Of a stretch of 64,000 nt of DNA, positions 1 through 14,903 are shown piece after piece. The number at the start of each line of letters is the position of its first letter. Within the stretch, counting starts at the first letter, position 1. This stretch comes from Serilophus lunatus (lineage: Eukaryota; Chordata; Aves; Passeriformes; Eurylaimidae): positions 1,054,415 to 1,118,414 of the forward strand of contig VXBA01004184.1 in NCBI GenBank assembly GCA_013399895.1, read 5' to 3'. The translations under genes were made by a program, and so were the position numbers. The notes under the pieces are model-generated. The model was given only the letters and a program-made list of their open reading frames with translations. It was not told where the DNA came from and ran no database searches.

Positions 1-365
1 GTTTCTGGTAAACTTGTTCCAGGCTTCATTGCTCCTTATCTTGTGTATGCAAATGGTCCTGGTGCTATCAAAGTATTTCTGATAAAGGTTTATGCCCAAT
101 TTATGTTTCTATATTTTAGTTTTGCTCAAATGTCTTAATCTTCTGTAGGATTCTGTTACTAGTTTAGAGTTGGGATTAGGATATTTTATGTTGTTTTGTT
201 GATCTATTTTTTGGGCTTTTTTTTTTTTTGACAAACATCCTTTTGGAGCTGCTGTCTATTAGAGTCTCGGAAGTCTATGTTCCATGGTAATAGACTGCAG
301 ACTTTTTGGGTCAAGTATCTCTTTGTCAGAAACATAGTCATAGGATGCTTTGCGTGGCAAGGGAC

Positions 366-428
366 TTTAAAGATCATCTAGTTGTAACCCCTGCTATGGG
401 CAGGGACATCCTCCCACTGGGCTAGGTT
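366..428 (-). mobile_element. CR1 LINE fragment
   Basis: Reading on the plus strand, the sequence follows the antisense of the CR1 3' region: a block like aaagatcatctagtt, then an ACCCC(T) stretch, a gggcaggga word and the block cctcccactgggctaggtt. It is only about 60 bases and diverged, so it is a short relic. Confidence 0.6.
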
Positions 429-3400
429 TCTGTCCTTCTGATCAACTTCCCATAAGGGATCTAAGAAAGTCTGGTGGTTAGGAAATACTGTATCTTTCTC
501 AGATTCTTTCTGTGATCCGAGATTCCCAAAGCACAGCAGGTGAGACCAAGGTTGGGCAGAAGGAAATAAAAAGCATCTGTTCTGAAATATCAACTATCCA
601 ACAGCTTTAAAATGCAATTCTGATGGCAGTGATTGGGTTAAATTCACTCTTTCTCTCGTGGCTTCATTTAATTTTAAGTCATTGATGTTGTATTTTACTT
701 CCTATTCTGCAAAATACTGCTTACAATCTTTTATGGGGAATTGGTATGGATAAATGGATTCAAAACTGCAAACTGTTCACTAGGAAACCTTATAGAGAAC
801 CAGAAAATAAATACTGCTATAAGCAGAAATCTATTCTGAAGAATGAATCCAGAGTAGCTGGATTGATAAGATGCATTTACTGCTACTTTAACTATATTTA
901 GAGCAAAGAATTGAATCATTCTTTGAAGAAGATGATTCTGTTTTATCTGAAGGAAAACTCTCAATATATTTCATACTGTCTTGGGTAATATTGAAGAGAA
1001 CGTTAAATCCAAATTCCATTTGGAACCTGAAAGCTGGTTAAAAAGAAACCTTAAGGGGAATGTTGTTTCCTGGGGATGTGATGTGGATTTTTCTCCTGGA
1101 AGATCTACACCTGCATATAGTCAAAAATTTATGTGTAATAGACAGAAAAATGACCTTTTTAATGATATTCCTACTTTAGGAATATTATACTGTTTGGTGG
1201 CTGCTTTGAGGTAGAAAGCTCAGCTGGTAGAGTTTCCTATGAAGCAATTTTCATGAGTCATTAAAATGTGTTCTCACAATAATCCTTGGAAAAAAGAGAA
1301 AACATTTCTCTGGTCTGCCGAGGTATAAAGACCAGAGATGGGAAGTTAGTTTAAAGAAGATATCCACACATCCTGTGAATTCAGTGATGGGCTGTTGGAC
1401 ATGATGCAAACACATATAAAATAAAATGAGGGGGGAGGGAAACAGCACAAAAAATATTGTCTAAATGAAAGTGGTATATCATTTATAATGATTTGAAATT
1501 TATCTCCATAGTGCATCTTGACTATGAATGTTATTCCTGCTTTAATTTTCTTTAAATTCACATTCTTTTTTTTTTTTTCTTTTGAGAGAGAGAGAAAATG
1601 ACTGACTTTTCATTTTCAGAGCTATAATGTGCTTGAATTCTTATTCTGAGCAGGATAGATTTGTTGAGGGGGAAAATAAGTAACCCAAGTCTTTGAGCTG
1701 TGACTGTTTTATATCCCATATGTTTTTTCACCCATTTTGGCTTCTTTATTATCACCTTTCACTGTTGCCAGCTAGATTAGATTGAAAAGTAATGGTAAGG
1801 TCCAGCTGTTAAGTTAATGCTGACAGAGAACAAAATCATTTGGGAGTAGGCAACTAAATTCCTCTGCAATCTGATTTAGTCTTCTGGTATGAGAGACATT
1901 GCTTCTGTTCAATTCAGACAGAACTCTGTGGTTTGAATATGAAATGCTGCAACGGGTCAGGCTTTGAAAAGTCTGCTAACTCCTCAATTAATCTACATCG
2001 CCCCATTATTTGTATTTATGGCTTTTAAATCAGCTACCACAAAAACTGTTGTGGAAAGAAAGCTTCACAAGATGATAAACAACAGAAGAGGAACTTAAAT
2101 AATTTAAGCAAGCTGCATGAAATAATTGTGTGCAACACACTGCGTATGATCAGCCACTCCAGTTTTTTTCCTTGTCAGTGTTTTGATTCTTTGGCTGAGA
2201 TCAGACAAAGGAATGGCAGATACAGAAAACTAGGTAGCTAGAACAGAGCGGAACGAGCTGACAAATCAAACACCATATCAAAAGAATGACCAAGAAACTA
2301 ACAAAATCAACATATGACTGCTTAATCTGTCCTACAAAGTATCTGAGACTAAATAGGTCTAGTGGGAATGGTTAGTCTTTTCCTCACCCTGTATTTGTAA
2401 ACTATTATTCTGATCCTTTTTATTTGAAGATCTTTTGTCTGGCTGGTTTTATTTTGTTTTTAAGGAAGAAAAGATGTTCCTTATTAAAACTTCACTTGTT
2501 AACAGGGAGTGAGGCTTCCAGGTCATTGGGATTGTCCTCTCAACCAGAGGAGAGACTGGTATGTCTGTATCTTTCTCATCCACTGCAAGACTATAAGAAA
2601 GAACAGTCTCTTATGTGCTCTTATACTTGCCATACAACAACATGTCCTTTTATGAGAGCCCTTAAAAAGCGGGCACTGTGTAAAGACTTGGGGATAAGTT
2701 CTGGCTTCTTACTTTTAGATCTTAGCAAATGCTCTGACTGCAGCCACTGCACAAAAAGATTACATGAAAGATGCTGTGTTCTGCTATAAATGTGAATGTG
2801 TCCACAACAAGGTATTTAGCTCATATATTTTTACAATGCTCTCCTTTGTGGAAAGTTATTTAAAGACATTTAAACTGGTCCAAATTAGAAACTGTCATGC
2901 AGAGAACTGAGAACTTGTCCTCATGTCTAGTATGATCCTAAAGGATTCTTCAGGCACAGTAAGAAATTTCATAGGAAGTCCTGCAGAACAGTGAAAAAAG
3001 GGGGCTCAGAACTGCCATTGACAGAGCTGTATGTGTCTGTGACTTTGAAGCAATTGTGATGTTTTTTGAAGAGAGCGAACGTTACAAGTCACCATAGGGA
3101 AGTTGAGATCAGCATTAAAGTTATGAACCAAAGTAGGTCTAGGAATCCTCTTTATAATTATGAACTTTAAATAATAGGAACTTTTTCTGATTTAAGCCAT
3201 GAGCAACATAATTAATTTCACCTTTAGTCATCCTGTTGTCATTTTAAATTTAAACATCAAACAAAATTTTTGTTTAAGAAATATAATGACTATAACACAC
3301 AGATTTTTATGATCAACATAGATACTTCCTTTAAAGTATTTATGAGAAAACTGTGTGAATATTGATGTTGCAAAACTGGAGATGTAGCTCTGATGTTTAT

Positions 3401-4310
3401 ACTGCCCCAGCAATTTCCATTTTAAATATCCTTAAGTTATCAGGGAGAAAAAAAGTTTCTTTTAAAAATTTGGATGTCTGTTTTATGAACAGAGTCGCTA
3501 TCCTGCTGTCCTTAAAGGTTTTGCAGGATGAATGCTGATGTCTGTAATATTTGCCTGTTTGCAGTGTTCTGAGCATCTCATGGCAAGAGACTCTTAGTGA
3601 CACTCAAGAGGATAGAGAGTGTGGATTCCTTAGCCTGAACATGCCCTACAGTGAACCTGCATCTCATTCAGGACCAGGTTTTGCAATCTGTCCCTCAAGT
3701 AATCCCATGATGGGAGTGGTCCCAAAAGGCCACCTTGCATTCAGAATGAATAAGATCTTTAGATCTTCCTCACAAACCCCTGACATTGATAAGACTATGA
3801 TTTTATTATTTTTAAATAATATATAGGGACTTCTAGTTCTAAAAGTGTGTGCCTGTATTCAGGAAACCATGGCATGCCTGGAATAAATTGTGTAATTTAT
3901 GTGGCTTGGTATGCTTCTGATAGGTTTGTTGACTCTGACTCTTGGAAATCAGCTGCTTCTGTGTTTTATTTAAAATGGTGTGATGGCTTGGAGATAAGCT
4001 GCACACATGCCTTGTTCCCTAGTTTCTCTGGCAAAGATGCTTTCTAAGAGAAATGTCTCTCTAACAGCATTAAAATCTGCTATTTACCCTACATGAGGTA
4101 GGACTGAGACCTCAACTACAGGGGTTTTTTTATTTCCATGAGAGTTTGACAAGTCTGGATTAATCACTGCCCTCTCTTCTCTAGCAGTCTCTTACAGCCT
4201 CTTGCCAGAGTTGAACCTGACTTGAGTCTGGCCCTGTTAAACCTATCTTGGTGTAGAATTCCACAAATTAACACTTTCTATGTTACAAGAATAGTCTTAG
4301 CTTAGAATAA

Positions 4311-4350
4311 TAGTCATACTGTGTCATACTAGGTTATACTGTGTGTGTGT
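4311..4350. repeat. Imperfect 10-bp tandem repeats running into a GT run
   Basis: Three successive decamers, tagtcatact, gtgtcatact and aggttatact, are followed by a short GT dinucleotide run at about 4340-4350. This is a microsatellite-like patch with no gene nearby. Confidence 0.7.
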
Positions 4351-5039
4351 AACCTATAGCAGGAGCGTGTCATTCTGCTTTCTCTGCTGCCTCCTGCCCT
4401 TCTCCCCGTCAACCACCTACTGACAACTGACCCCTCAGTGCTGGCAGAGAGAACGTACAGGGGCAGACACTGGATACTATGTAAAGCACCTGTATATTCT
4501 TCAGTTAAGGCCAACAGAATCACTTTGTGGGTGTGGTTGTATTCATGTATCTTTGGTTTCCAGGTCGGGGTAGTAGTCAGTGGCACTGTTAAAAGTAATT
4601 TTGAAATTACGCTCTTGAGATCTCCAGTGAATTTAGACAGAAGGACTCGCTGTTTTTTACACTTACAGTGTATTGCACTATCGAAACAATGCATGTCGGT
4701 GTGTTGTTCACATTAGAAAAAAGCATTAATGCTCTGAAATTTCCGCTCAAAATGCCTCTTTTGCAGCTGTCACTGAGGATTATTGTGCTTATTTTGTTCC
4801 TTTACAGCTGTAAAAACAGGGAACGGTTTCCCGAGGTCAGCGGAACAATGCTGTGAATGAACTGATGTGAGACATCTAGTTCATCATCCAGTTCATCATT
4901 AACACCAAAAAAGGTCATTTAAGTTCAGTTACTTGATTGCCTTCTACCTGTGATGTAAAGCTGTGAAAAAGAAACAATGATGGTTTTAATAAAATATTTG
5001 ATTCTTCTTGTCCCCTCACCATCTGCTGCCCCATCCCAC

Positions 5040-5107
5040 ACAAAAAACCAAACACAACCCTCCCCCCCCAACAAAAACCCAACAACGAAAAAAAGAGGGG
5101 AAAAGGG
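5040..5107. repeat. A/C-rich low-complexity tract
   Basis: The stretch is almost pure A and C, with a run of C in the middle, followed by a purine-only A/G stretch. It is simple sequence with no coding meaning. Confidence 0.75.
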
Positions 5108-8100
5108 AATCTGAAATTACAGATTAGAGCAGAGGGCAGTCTTGTAAGCAGCTTGTGTATAAATGCCTGGATGTTTACACATTTGTTCCACTGTGGAAAG
5201 TAGAAACCATATCAAAAGACCTACCAAGCCTGGCACATAATTAGTCAAAGGCTCTAGTTATTCCTCAGTGTCACTGACTTCCCTGATGTTGATGAGCAGA
5301 TGCCAAGGGTTCACCTCCTCTTGAGCTGTGAATTCTTTGTGTTTGGTTTTTAATTGCTAGTATTTTTCCACCTGCTCTCTGCAGTACACACATATGCACA
5401 CACACAGTCTTCTGAGAATTCCCAGAATTCTTAAGAAGAGGAGCAGGAGCTGCTACATGACTTGAAATGTGCCAAATGAAGTTCTTTCAGATATCATCTC
5501 ACACACTTGTGCCACATCTGGGAATATTCTCCCCTCACCCACCTTGCCTTTACAGAATGTGGTTTGTAGATGCAAAAGTTGGCAAAATTTGATAATTTGA
5601 AAATTATAACTTGTGAAAAATGAAAAATGCTTTAATAACTTGCCTTTCATGATTATCTGATTTATCAGACCTATAATATTCTTCAAGGGTTACTTAGCTG
5701 CATATCTCTGTACAGTTATAGCTGTTTAAGTAGTTATAATCTGCTAAGTGAGCCGTTGTTGTATCTGGATAAGTAATTTCAACAGTCATAATGTACTAAT
5801 TATAGAACAACACTGGGAGAATGATGAAGGTTGTTACTTGGTTTGTTGCTGGGTTTTTTTGTCTTCTTATCTTTCATTAACCACAGAACGGATGTTAATG
5901 CATTTTTGGACTATTTGAAAAACCTCACTTAGGTGAGATTTGCCTGTTTGAGAGCACCGTATTTCTCTGGGTTTCTTCTGATCCACAGGAGAACACCCTC
6001 CCCAGAGAACCATGGAGCAGCTGGGTGTGAAAGTGGGTGTGCAAGTGGGCAATCTTCAGTCCTGAATCTGAGTTGTTGCCAGGTCTTTGCAAGGTTTTGT
6101 GAGATGGCCCCCACTCAGTCCTACAAACAAATCCATGGCATGAGCATGGCCACCTCCCTGTATTGTGCAATTTCCTGGTGTTGCCTCCCTTTGCTCTGGG
6201 GTATCAGATGCTTGTAATGGGTTTTTTGCCATGATCTTTATGTCTGTCTGTGGTGGTAGAAGGACCTTGGAAAGGTTCCTGAGGGACAGTAGTCATGGGG
6301 TGGGTGAGACAAGGGACAGATTTCCCACAGGAAGGGCATTTTAGCCCATGTAAAATTGTTTCAGGTGTATATTTTGCAAAAATGTGCCTAAGATGCCGAC
6401 AGACCTATGTACTAAAGGAAGAGTAGTTGGGTTCTTAAAGAGGTAAGTTGTTTGTTTCATTATTTTCCTTTGTGTTAAGTTTGCAAAAAAAATCACAAAC
6501 TTTTTTGAACTCTTACATCTATAAAAGCTCAGTTTTAGAGACAAAACATTTTATCTAAATATTTACTGTGATTAAATGTTCCTTGGGCTCTCACTGGCAA
6601 CTGTTCGATCCCTCCGTGTTCAAAACATGCCCTTAAAAATATTTGTACAATTACGTTTTTTAGCTCGCATATGATTATGACAGATGGCCTGGTCCTTAGG
6701 CTTTGTCACCACCTGCAGCTTCCAGTGAAGTTCTGAGGATCAGCATTACTTGTATATCTGGAAATGAGTTTTTCAGTAAACAAATCTGCTAATTATGTGC
6801 AAGGAGAAGCATGATCCTGTTCACCCAGTGTTAGTTATGTGCTGCAGGGCTGATAGAAGAAATTCTAAGTGGCTATTTGTATCATGAGATAAAGCAGGTG
6901 TGACTTTTGAATAAAGAAAACAAACCAGTACAGAAAATACTGCCATTATTGGTCATTCCTAGAAGACAACTTTGCACTATATTCGCAGAGAAAAAAATAC
7001 CACGTTTTAAATTAAATCAGAATGTTCCAAAATATATGAGCTTTTTTGTGGCAAAGCAAACAGAGAAACTGTTTTCAGCAAATGCCTTGACAAGCACTCA
7101 CTTAATTCCTCCTTCCAAAACCACATTTGTCACCCAAAAATTCAAGTCTGTAAATGTCTATTCTAAAAACTGTGTTGACACAGCCTTTGCTTTCCAGGGC
7201 TGAGCATTCACAAAGTAGTGCTGCCACAGCTGAGTTCTGTTTGGCCAGTTGTGAAGGTGAAATGCAAATACCATTAGATAGTGTTGAGTCATAACCACAA
7301 AACTGGCTTTGAATTAACTTCACATCTTGATAAAATGCTTTGTGTTTCCTAACAGATATATTCAAATTAATACTATAATTACTTCAGAAACTGCAAATAT
7401 AATTTGTTTTTTACACTGTTGAGGAGCAGTAACATAGAACTATATATATTTATTTGCACTTTCTGAATTGCTGAAATGATTTATTATTGTGGAATTTTTG
7501 CGGTGTTACATTTTTATTGCTTTATATTGTACATGTTCGGTTTTAATAGTTGCATCCTTCATTCCATTAATTTCAAATTAAACATTAAATTGCAATGAAA
7601 GTTCAGTCATAGCTCCTAAAGCATAAAAAATAAGCTTTTTTCTAAAATGAAAGTAAGAATAGAGTACGGACTAAGTAGAAAAACCATTTCTCGGTAAGAG
7701 CTGTGATATTGGACATAACAGCTTCTGGTAACTGGGAGATCTGTGTTTATTTCTGTACTACAAGGGTTAATTCTATTCGTTTGCCTTTAGAAATTATGGA
7801 TTTTATCAGTACTTGGCAAGGGATTGATTTTTGTCATTGATATCAATGCAAAATTTTAAAATAATCAATAAGTCCCAGGATGTACTTTTGACGTCAGCTC
7901 TACTTCCATGAAGTCTTTTTTTTTTTAGTGTGGTATTTCATTTGCTCAAAAGTCAGATACAGAGCTGTCTTTAGGAGTTCACATTATAAAACTTTTAAAG
8001 GGTTTTCTATGTAGAATTATGTCTGTAATTAAATTCAGACCTCTCAAAACTCCCACAGAAGTCTTAACTCTTAGAGGTGCAAAGGAAAAAAAGATTTTAA

Positions 8101-11100
8101 GTAATTTAGAGAAATCATAAATCCACAAAGATATTAATGTGGAGATGAAACTGAAATATGTGTCCTCAGCATGATTTGCTCCATTGAATTCAGTCCAGTT
8201 TTAGGGTTTTAGTGCGCAGGGCCTGCCCAGGACTTCCGTTTTGCATGAGCAGCAGGAGGCTTTCTCAGATGCTGACTTGAGGCAGAAGGTGAGGGAATAA
8301 CTCTATTACATTCCCAGGGATCCCCATCTTGAGATGCCTACAAGATCACATGAGTTCTGAGGACAATAAATTTAGTGATTAGAGATTCCCAGAAAGACTA
8401 AATTCGTATATAGTGGGGATTAAATGCAAGGATGAAATCCCAGACCCACTATAATCTATGACAAGTGTCACAAGTTTATATGTTTTCAAGACTGACATTC
8501 CTAATCTCTTACATGTATAAAGAAGCAAGGAAGGGTAATTTTTCTAAAAGGTTTAAAAAAACAAAGGCAAAAAAAGCAGCTGGGTACAATGTCATGAGCA
8601 CCTCTCAGACTAACATAGCCAGACGTGGACAGCAGAGACGGACCAGAAAGAACGAAGTAATGAAATATTTATAATGGACCCTGTAAAAGTATGATTAATC
8701 AAAAATATAATTTTACTTAACAAGAAGTGTTTTGTGGGTGTGTTGATATTTCTACCATTTCTGCAGTGCTGATGGGGTTTTTGAGAGGACTGAATTGAAA
8801 ATCTGACCTTTCTATGAAAACAGGTATTTTGACACAGCCTGGTTTCATGAAAAGTTTCAAATAGATTTTAATTTCACACTAGGGGAAAAAAAGCTGAAAT
8901 CATGTTCAAGGCTGCTGAACACCATTTATGCCCTCTGTATAGATCCTGCTTAAGAGAAAGCATAAGGATAACAAATAGGGTAACATCTAAGAGACAGAAC
9001 AAATAAGTAGGGTTTTCAGTGGGTTAGATGATAAAAAGCACAAACCTCAGCATGTTTGGCTCATTGTGGCTTTGAATTTACTGTTTAAAAAGCAAACCTC
9101 CTTGCATTGCTGAATAATTAATACAAATTAGATATCCCACTGTAAAATCTTAGGAGAGACAGAGCCCCTGTGTTTTCTATGCAATTCTTGATGGTTGTTC
9201 TGTACCTTTAGGCTCAGTTCAGCTGCAGTTTGTATATCCATTATAGTTCTTTTTGTGTGAGAGTATAAAAACTTAGATTAAGTTTCCATATAGGAAAAGA
9301 TACCTTATTCTGCTAGTAATCATACCATTACATGAAGGAGTCATATTTGCAATTAGCCTGAGATTTACTGGAGCACAGTAACCCCTACCAATATAAACAC
9401 CATGTCCTGAATCTGTGCTTCTGAAATTTTTTTGATGGTTGGAGTCCCATCTGAATCACAGATATATTCTGTATCAGGACCTGGTTTTGGCTGGCAATTC
9501 TGTGTTAAAAAGCAAGGATCTTGCTAAATTCTGGGTAAGTACTGTCTCGGAAAAATCTCAGGCTTTATACTGCTTAAGTATTTGTGCTGTTATTAGAATG
9601 AAAGGCTGGAAATAAGGAACAAAATGTCAAGAAGCAGTTTCTCAAGGGCAGCTCTGGAAGTACTGGGGTAGTCAGCTCACACAGCTCAGGTTCTCGCAGC
9701 TCCAATGTGTAAAATATTGAGCATGAGCAAATGAAGGCAGTTCTACACAAAGCTGTGCTGGGGAGCCTTGATTTGACAAACGGGCTTTCTCATCAACTGC
9801 CTGTGAGGGACAAATTGCTGCAAATCTTTCCTGCATAACAATGCAGATATTTGCTGTGTGACTGAGCTGTGCTCGGTGGCTGGAGCCTTTTCCTGGTGGG
9901 AAGCAACCTTGTGCTGAAGACCAGCAAAGTAAAAAAAGGGCACTGACACTTCTCTTTCTAAAGGTGTGGTGGGAAACAAACTACACAAAACAAAAGGGGA
10001 GGAAATTGTGAGGCTGAACATACTTTTTTAGAAATAGAAATAGCAATTCTAAGTGTCCACACAAATGACTGCAAATGATCTTCTGGTGAAGATCTGCATT
10101 TACTTTTGATGAATTTATTATCTTCAATATGTGATTTCCATTCTGATAAAAGGCCAGATGCTGTAGTTTTGTCTGTGTTATTTTTCATTTGTGATGATGC
10201 TTTGTAGTAGAAGCACTTATTTCCAAAATAACTCATCATGTCTGGAGATCCGGTCCAAATTCTGATTTTTACAGTAGGAGCTGGATATTTCAGATTGTTT
10301 AAAAGCAGGCAAGTGGAAGTAATAACAAATGAAAAAAAGCCATGATCAGGAGGAACCATATGGTACTCTTATAACAATTAAACTCAGTGCTCGACTTTGC
10401 TGCATATCTGCAGGATGCACAGATTAAACTCTTGTGCCCAGGCTTCATGCCATGATTAAATAAATGTTCCTAAATTCTTTTTTAGTTAATCTGCTTCTAT
10501 AAGAAGATGCCATGGCAGAGTAAATAGCTGAGAGAAAACCTGGGGATGTGTAAGGACTTTATCCCTTTCCTAACCTCTCACTTACAGTGTTCTCTCTCAC
10601 ACGTGTTTTCATGGGCATAAGGTGAAATAATCCTGAGACACCTAATGCATTTCTGACATGTTTTACTGGGCATTTTAGAAGCCAGTGAAAACACCCAAGC
10701 TGCATACTATCCCTTTTAACTGACTTTGTAGGCTGCCAATGCTATTAAAGTTTCACAACTATTCAAAGGTACGTTTCATTACACCTCTCTAATGCTTATT
10801 TTTGCAAACCTGACATGTCTGCATACACACTGGTATTCTGTTGCCATCGACCTGATATTTAAAATTATAAATCTGAGAAAAAAAGGAGAGCGAGTAGCTA
10901 TCTCAAACTTATGGTGTGCTGGAAGGACATGGGTCTATTGATCGCAACCACTAATCAACCATTTCTTTCTGCTTCACTTTTTGTAAAGCCCAAAGAGTAA
11001 TTTCTGGTTTGGTCTACATACTTGGAATTATTCTGTGGTTACTATTTTTGCAGGACAGCCCTAGCTCCTCTGTTTACCTTTCCTTTGATTAGTGTAGTTA

Positions 11101-14100
11101 AGTCCACTGTTTAAATTATGTGTCCAAAGTTCCTGGCCTAATTCTCAAGTTAAAGATAACTCATGCCTTTGACTCAAAAGAAACAGAAGAACTGATTGAT
11201 CATTCTCTGCATGCTTTGAATTAGCCAACTATGCCCCAAAACAATGCACTTGAAATTATTCAGGGTAATCATAATTTTAATAAATGCAATAATTTTTCAA
11301 GCTTCTTTGTCTCAGAAGTTTTCTGCCTTGATATAGGGCCCTAGGGAAAGTAGTTTAATTAAAAAGTAAGGTTTTCTGTCAGTCTGCTGAGTCCTCTATA
11401 GACTAAACAGCTGCTGATTTTCTACTCTGAGTGTGACATGGCACTGTTCATTTTCTTATTTATCTCTGTGTATCTCACAAGAGAGCCAAATCTAGCAGTT
11501 CATGTTGGTACCTATCCTGCTGCAGGAAATATTTGTGTTATGTTTGCCTATAGGACTGTAGGAATTCTGTAAGCACTACATATTTGCTAATTCCTAGTTT
11601 CAGATCTTTATTTAACTTGAAAATCTAGGCACATTACACATAATGAGCTACTTTCATGTATTTATTAGCATTTGTTTAACAGCTCAGTAATACTTAGTGG
11701 CTAGAAATTATTGCAAGCATTGTACTAACATTTTTAATCTTACAAGCAGAGGCCTCTAGGCCACTCTTATAAAAATAAATCCACTTTTTTTTTCAAAGGT
11801 TATACACACTGAATTGGGTCAGGGCTTCAATAGGCAAGTTATCTCCTATTTTTCTCAGCATAGACCTCACAAATCTAGAGGTGAAATAGCTTCGTGATCC
11901 ATCTTTCAGACACAAACATGGAATTAGGACAGTGGTAGCATCTGGGCTGCTGTGTTTACTGGAAGATGACTGTCTAAAGCAAAGTGATGTTTCATCTGCT
12001 GCAATCAGTGCCTGCAGATGTTGCAGCCTCAAGTGAACTGTGCTCTCATAATGCAGGTAGTGCGTGTGAAGGCAATGACCTGTATGTGTGTTTGCGATTG
12101 CTACTGACACCTGTGAAGAGGTAGATCAGAAAATGGCCCAACGGGAGCTGTGTAATGATGCTCCACTCAGCTCCTGGAGGATAAAGTTCCTTTTAGTAAT
12201 GTGCTTTTTTAGAGGCTAAACTGCAAGGTTGCAGGATTAATTTTTCAAGTAGTTCATTATAATGTGGTATTCTAAAAAGTGCCAAGGCAAATATTTCTCA
12301 GTAATGTTCATGTAACTCTTCAAGAGACTATGCTGTGCGTTACAGCCTTCTAACTAAATTGGACAGCTGGTCTGTGTGATACTGAGATGCACTGTTGAAT
12401 CCATGAGATAACTTGCAAATGTGAAACTTGAGGCTTACACAAGGCTTCTACTGATGCAGGAGGATGTGGAGCGCCACACTTTCACTATAAGAGAATACTT
12501 TTTTGGCACTCTTAAAGTCATACTTTCTTGGGTTTTTTTTTCTCTTGAATCTTGTGGTTTTCAGAAAGAAGGAAAGATTAAGAAATGTTTGAAATTATTT
12601 GCAATAGAACATTAACTTGATAAGGGCATGATCAGGGGGAGAAATGAATGACAATATTTTATGTTTCTATGCTTTTAGAATAGAAGGTGTTGAGAAATGT
12701 ATAATCATTAATGAACCACATCTATGTGTACAAACGTTTAACTCCTTGTTGCATATTTTTCTAATCCACTTCTATGCTTATTGCAGTTTTCCACTAAACA
12801 TGTGTTGGTTCTCCATCATTTAAGCTTGAGTGCAGGGATCTCTTGTGCAGATCTGAGTGTGAAGTGTTGTGCATCTAAGCAGTGGGGATATTCCAACAGA
12901 GCAATGTGGTCATATGTTCACTATAATCAGTGTGTCCATAAAGGTTACACTTTTTAAACAAGATTTACGTAAACAAAATTGTAGAGTAGGTTGTTTAGGT
13001 GCTTTGTTGCTGAGCGTCTTCATGACCTAAAAAGTGATTTCCTTGGGAAGCTTATTTGTGGAGCCAGGAGGAAACCCAGATATCACTGCTACCCACAGAA
13101 CTATTTTTATCCTGAGAAATGGGTCCTTGCTTCAGCAGAAGAATGAAGTCTGTTTCATTTAGTGTGAGCTTATGACAACAATGAATCACTTGAAGTGCAA
13201 GTGCCGTTTCCTCCTTTTTCCAGTTTCAAATCCATAGAGCAGGAAGGGTAGCAGTGGATTTATGCTCTTGTTTTGCAGAGTATGTTGCCTATAAAATTAG
13301 ATATGAGGAAATAATAATTTTTGGTATTATACTGAAGTATGAATACCTGCATCTGTTTATGATTTCAGTATCGCTTGCTGGATTTTAGTATTTCAGCGTG
13401 AGTTTAACAACATTGATTTCCATGTGCTGGAAGAGCATATACATTAATTACTACTCTGCTTAGTTTTTTTCCTATTCTTAAAGCTATATTAACATCTCTA
13501 ATTATTTTTTGCCTCCTTTTCCCAAATAACTACCCTTTCCTCCTTCAAAACTTAATCTTCTGTAATTATTTAAACAGTAGCTACAGCTTGCAATAGAAAA
13601 ACTTGACAAAGCAGTAAACCTTCCCTGTGGTACGGAGCCATTCAGAAGGTTGGTAGCTCTGCACTGCAGGAGGTATTTGCAGGATTCCAGCAGAGAAACT
13701 TGTGTACAGCTGTTATCCTGGAAGGATGGATTAAAAAAACAGAGAAGCAAGAACCCCTAAACAGAGTTGCTGGGAAAGCTGAGATTGAGTGCACATAGTG
13801 GGCCTGTGCTGCGTTTCTGAGAAGTGTCCTAACTGCATTTGCAGATTTACAGATCTATATATCCAACTTCCATGAGAGATGTTGGATGACAGATTTTCAA
13901 AGAACAGCATGTCTGTGTTTGGACGTTCATCTGCATATGGAGAGAGCACATGTCAAGTGTTAAATGGTCAAATTAGGTTCATACTAAGAATAGTTCAATT
14001 TCATTGACAAACTTTTAGTTATAACAAGAGGAAAGTCATACCACAAACAAATACATGCATTATGTAAAAATTCTGGGAAGCCTAATGGTGAAATGTAGTA

Positions 14101-14903
14101 TATGAACAAGATTCATTAGTGATGGTTGTAAAATACCTGTTATGACGTGATGGATCCCTGTAGTTGAATTAAGTTCTTGGAGGACACATGTAAGGAAAAA
14201 AGCACTGTTACTGTCATCAATATGCAAAATTTTAGAGGTCACAGTAACATCTTACGGCATTCCTGTCTGTTCTTTGAATTGAAGCATGGTATTTATCTGT
14301 CCTGAACAGAGTATTTGTCTCTTCCAAAGTGTGAGTGGATTTGCCTGTGATCTTGCAGCTTTGATTGTTAGGCACTTCAGGGATTTTTCAGGGACTCTGT
14401 GCTTATTTCAAGAAGTATAAAACTACAACTTTATTCGAAATAAATTATCATCGTTGTTGGTTTGTGCATCTGAGAAAAACACACATGGAAATATAATAAA
14501 AGGCTAGAGAGTAATAAATTTGAATGTAAATGACTAATTTTGTCAGCTGCAAACTAATGAAGCCTGGTTTCCTACAGGTTTGAGCTTCATGTTTGATTTA
14601 CTGGTACCTAAAAGGTACAAGATAGAATTGAAGATTGTTTTCTTGTTGAGCTTTTGGAATTTTTTTCATGTGCTCTGTTTGCTGATTAGTGAGATGTCAC
14701 CCTTACACTATTTCTGTGGCATCTCTGTATTTTGTAGCTGTTTAATTTCATAGCACTTGAGGGAAACAACTCATCAGTTTGGAATGTAGCTGAAATGATC
14801 ACATGGTTTCAGGAACAACTGCACGTGATACATTCACATACACAGACCAGTCCTGAACTCAGTAGTGTAAACCATAGTGTTGGCCATATGAACCCTGAGC
14901 ATA

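Noticed and set aside
2424..2789. 121-residue plus-strand open frame rich in Cys and Leu
   Set aside because: No family resemblance and no promoter or splice context; the composition is that of translated intron.
9958..10359. 133-residue minus-strand open frame
   Set aside because: No recognisable motif; probably a chance frame in an intron.
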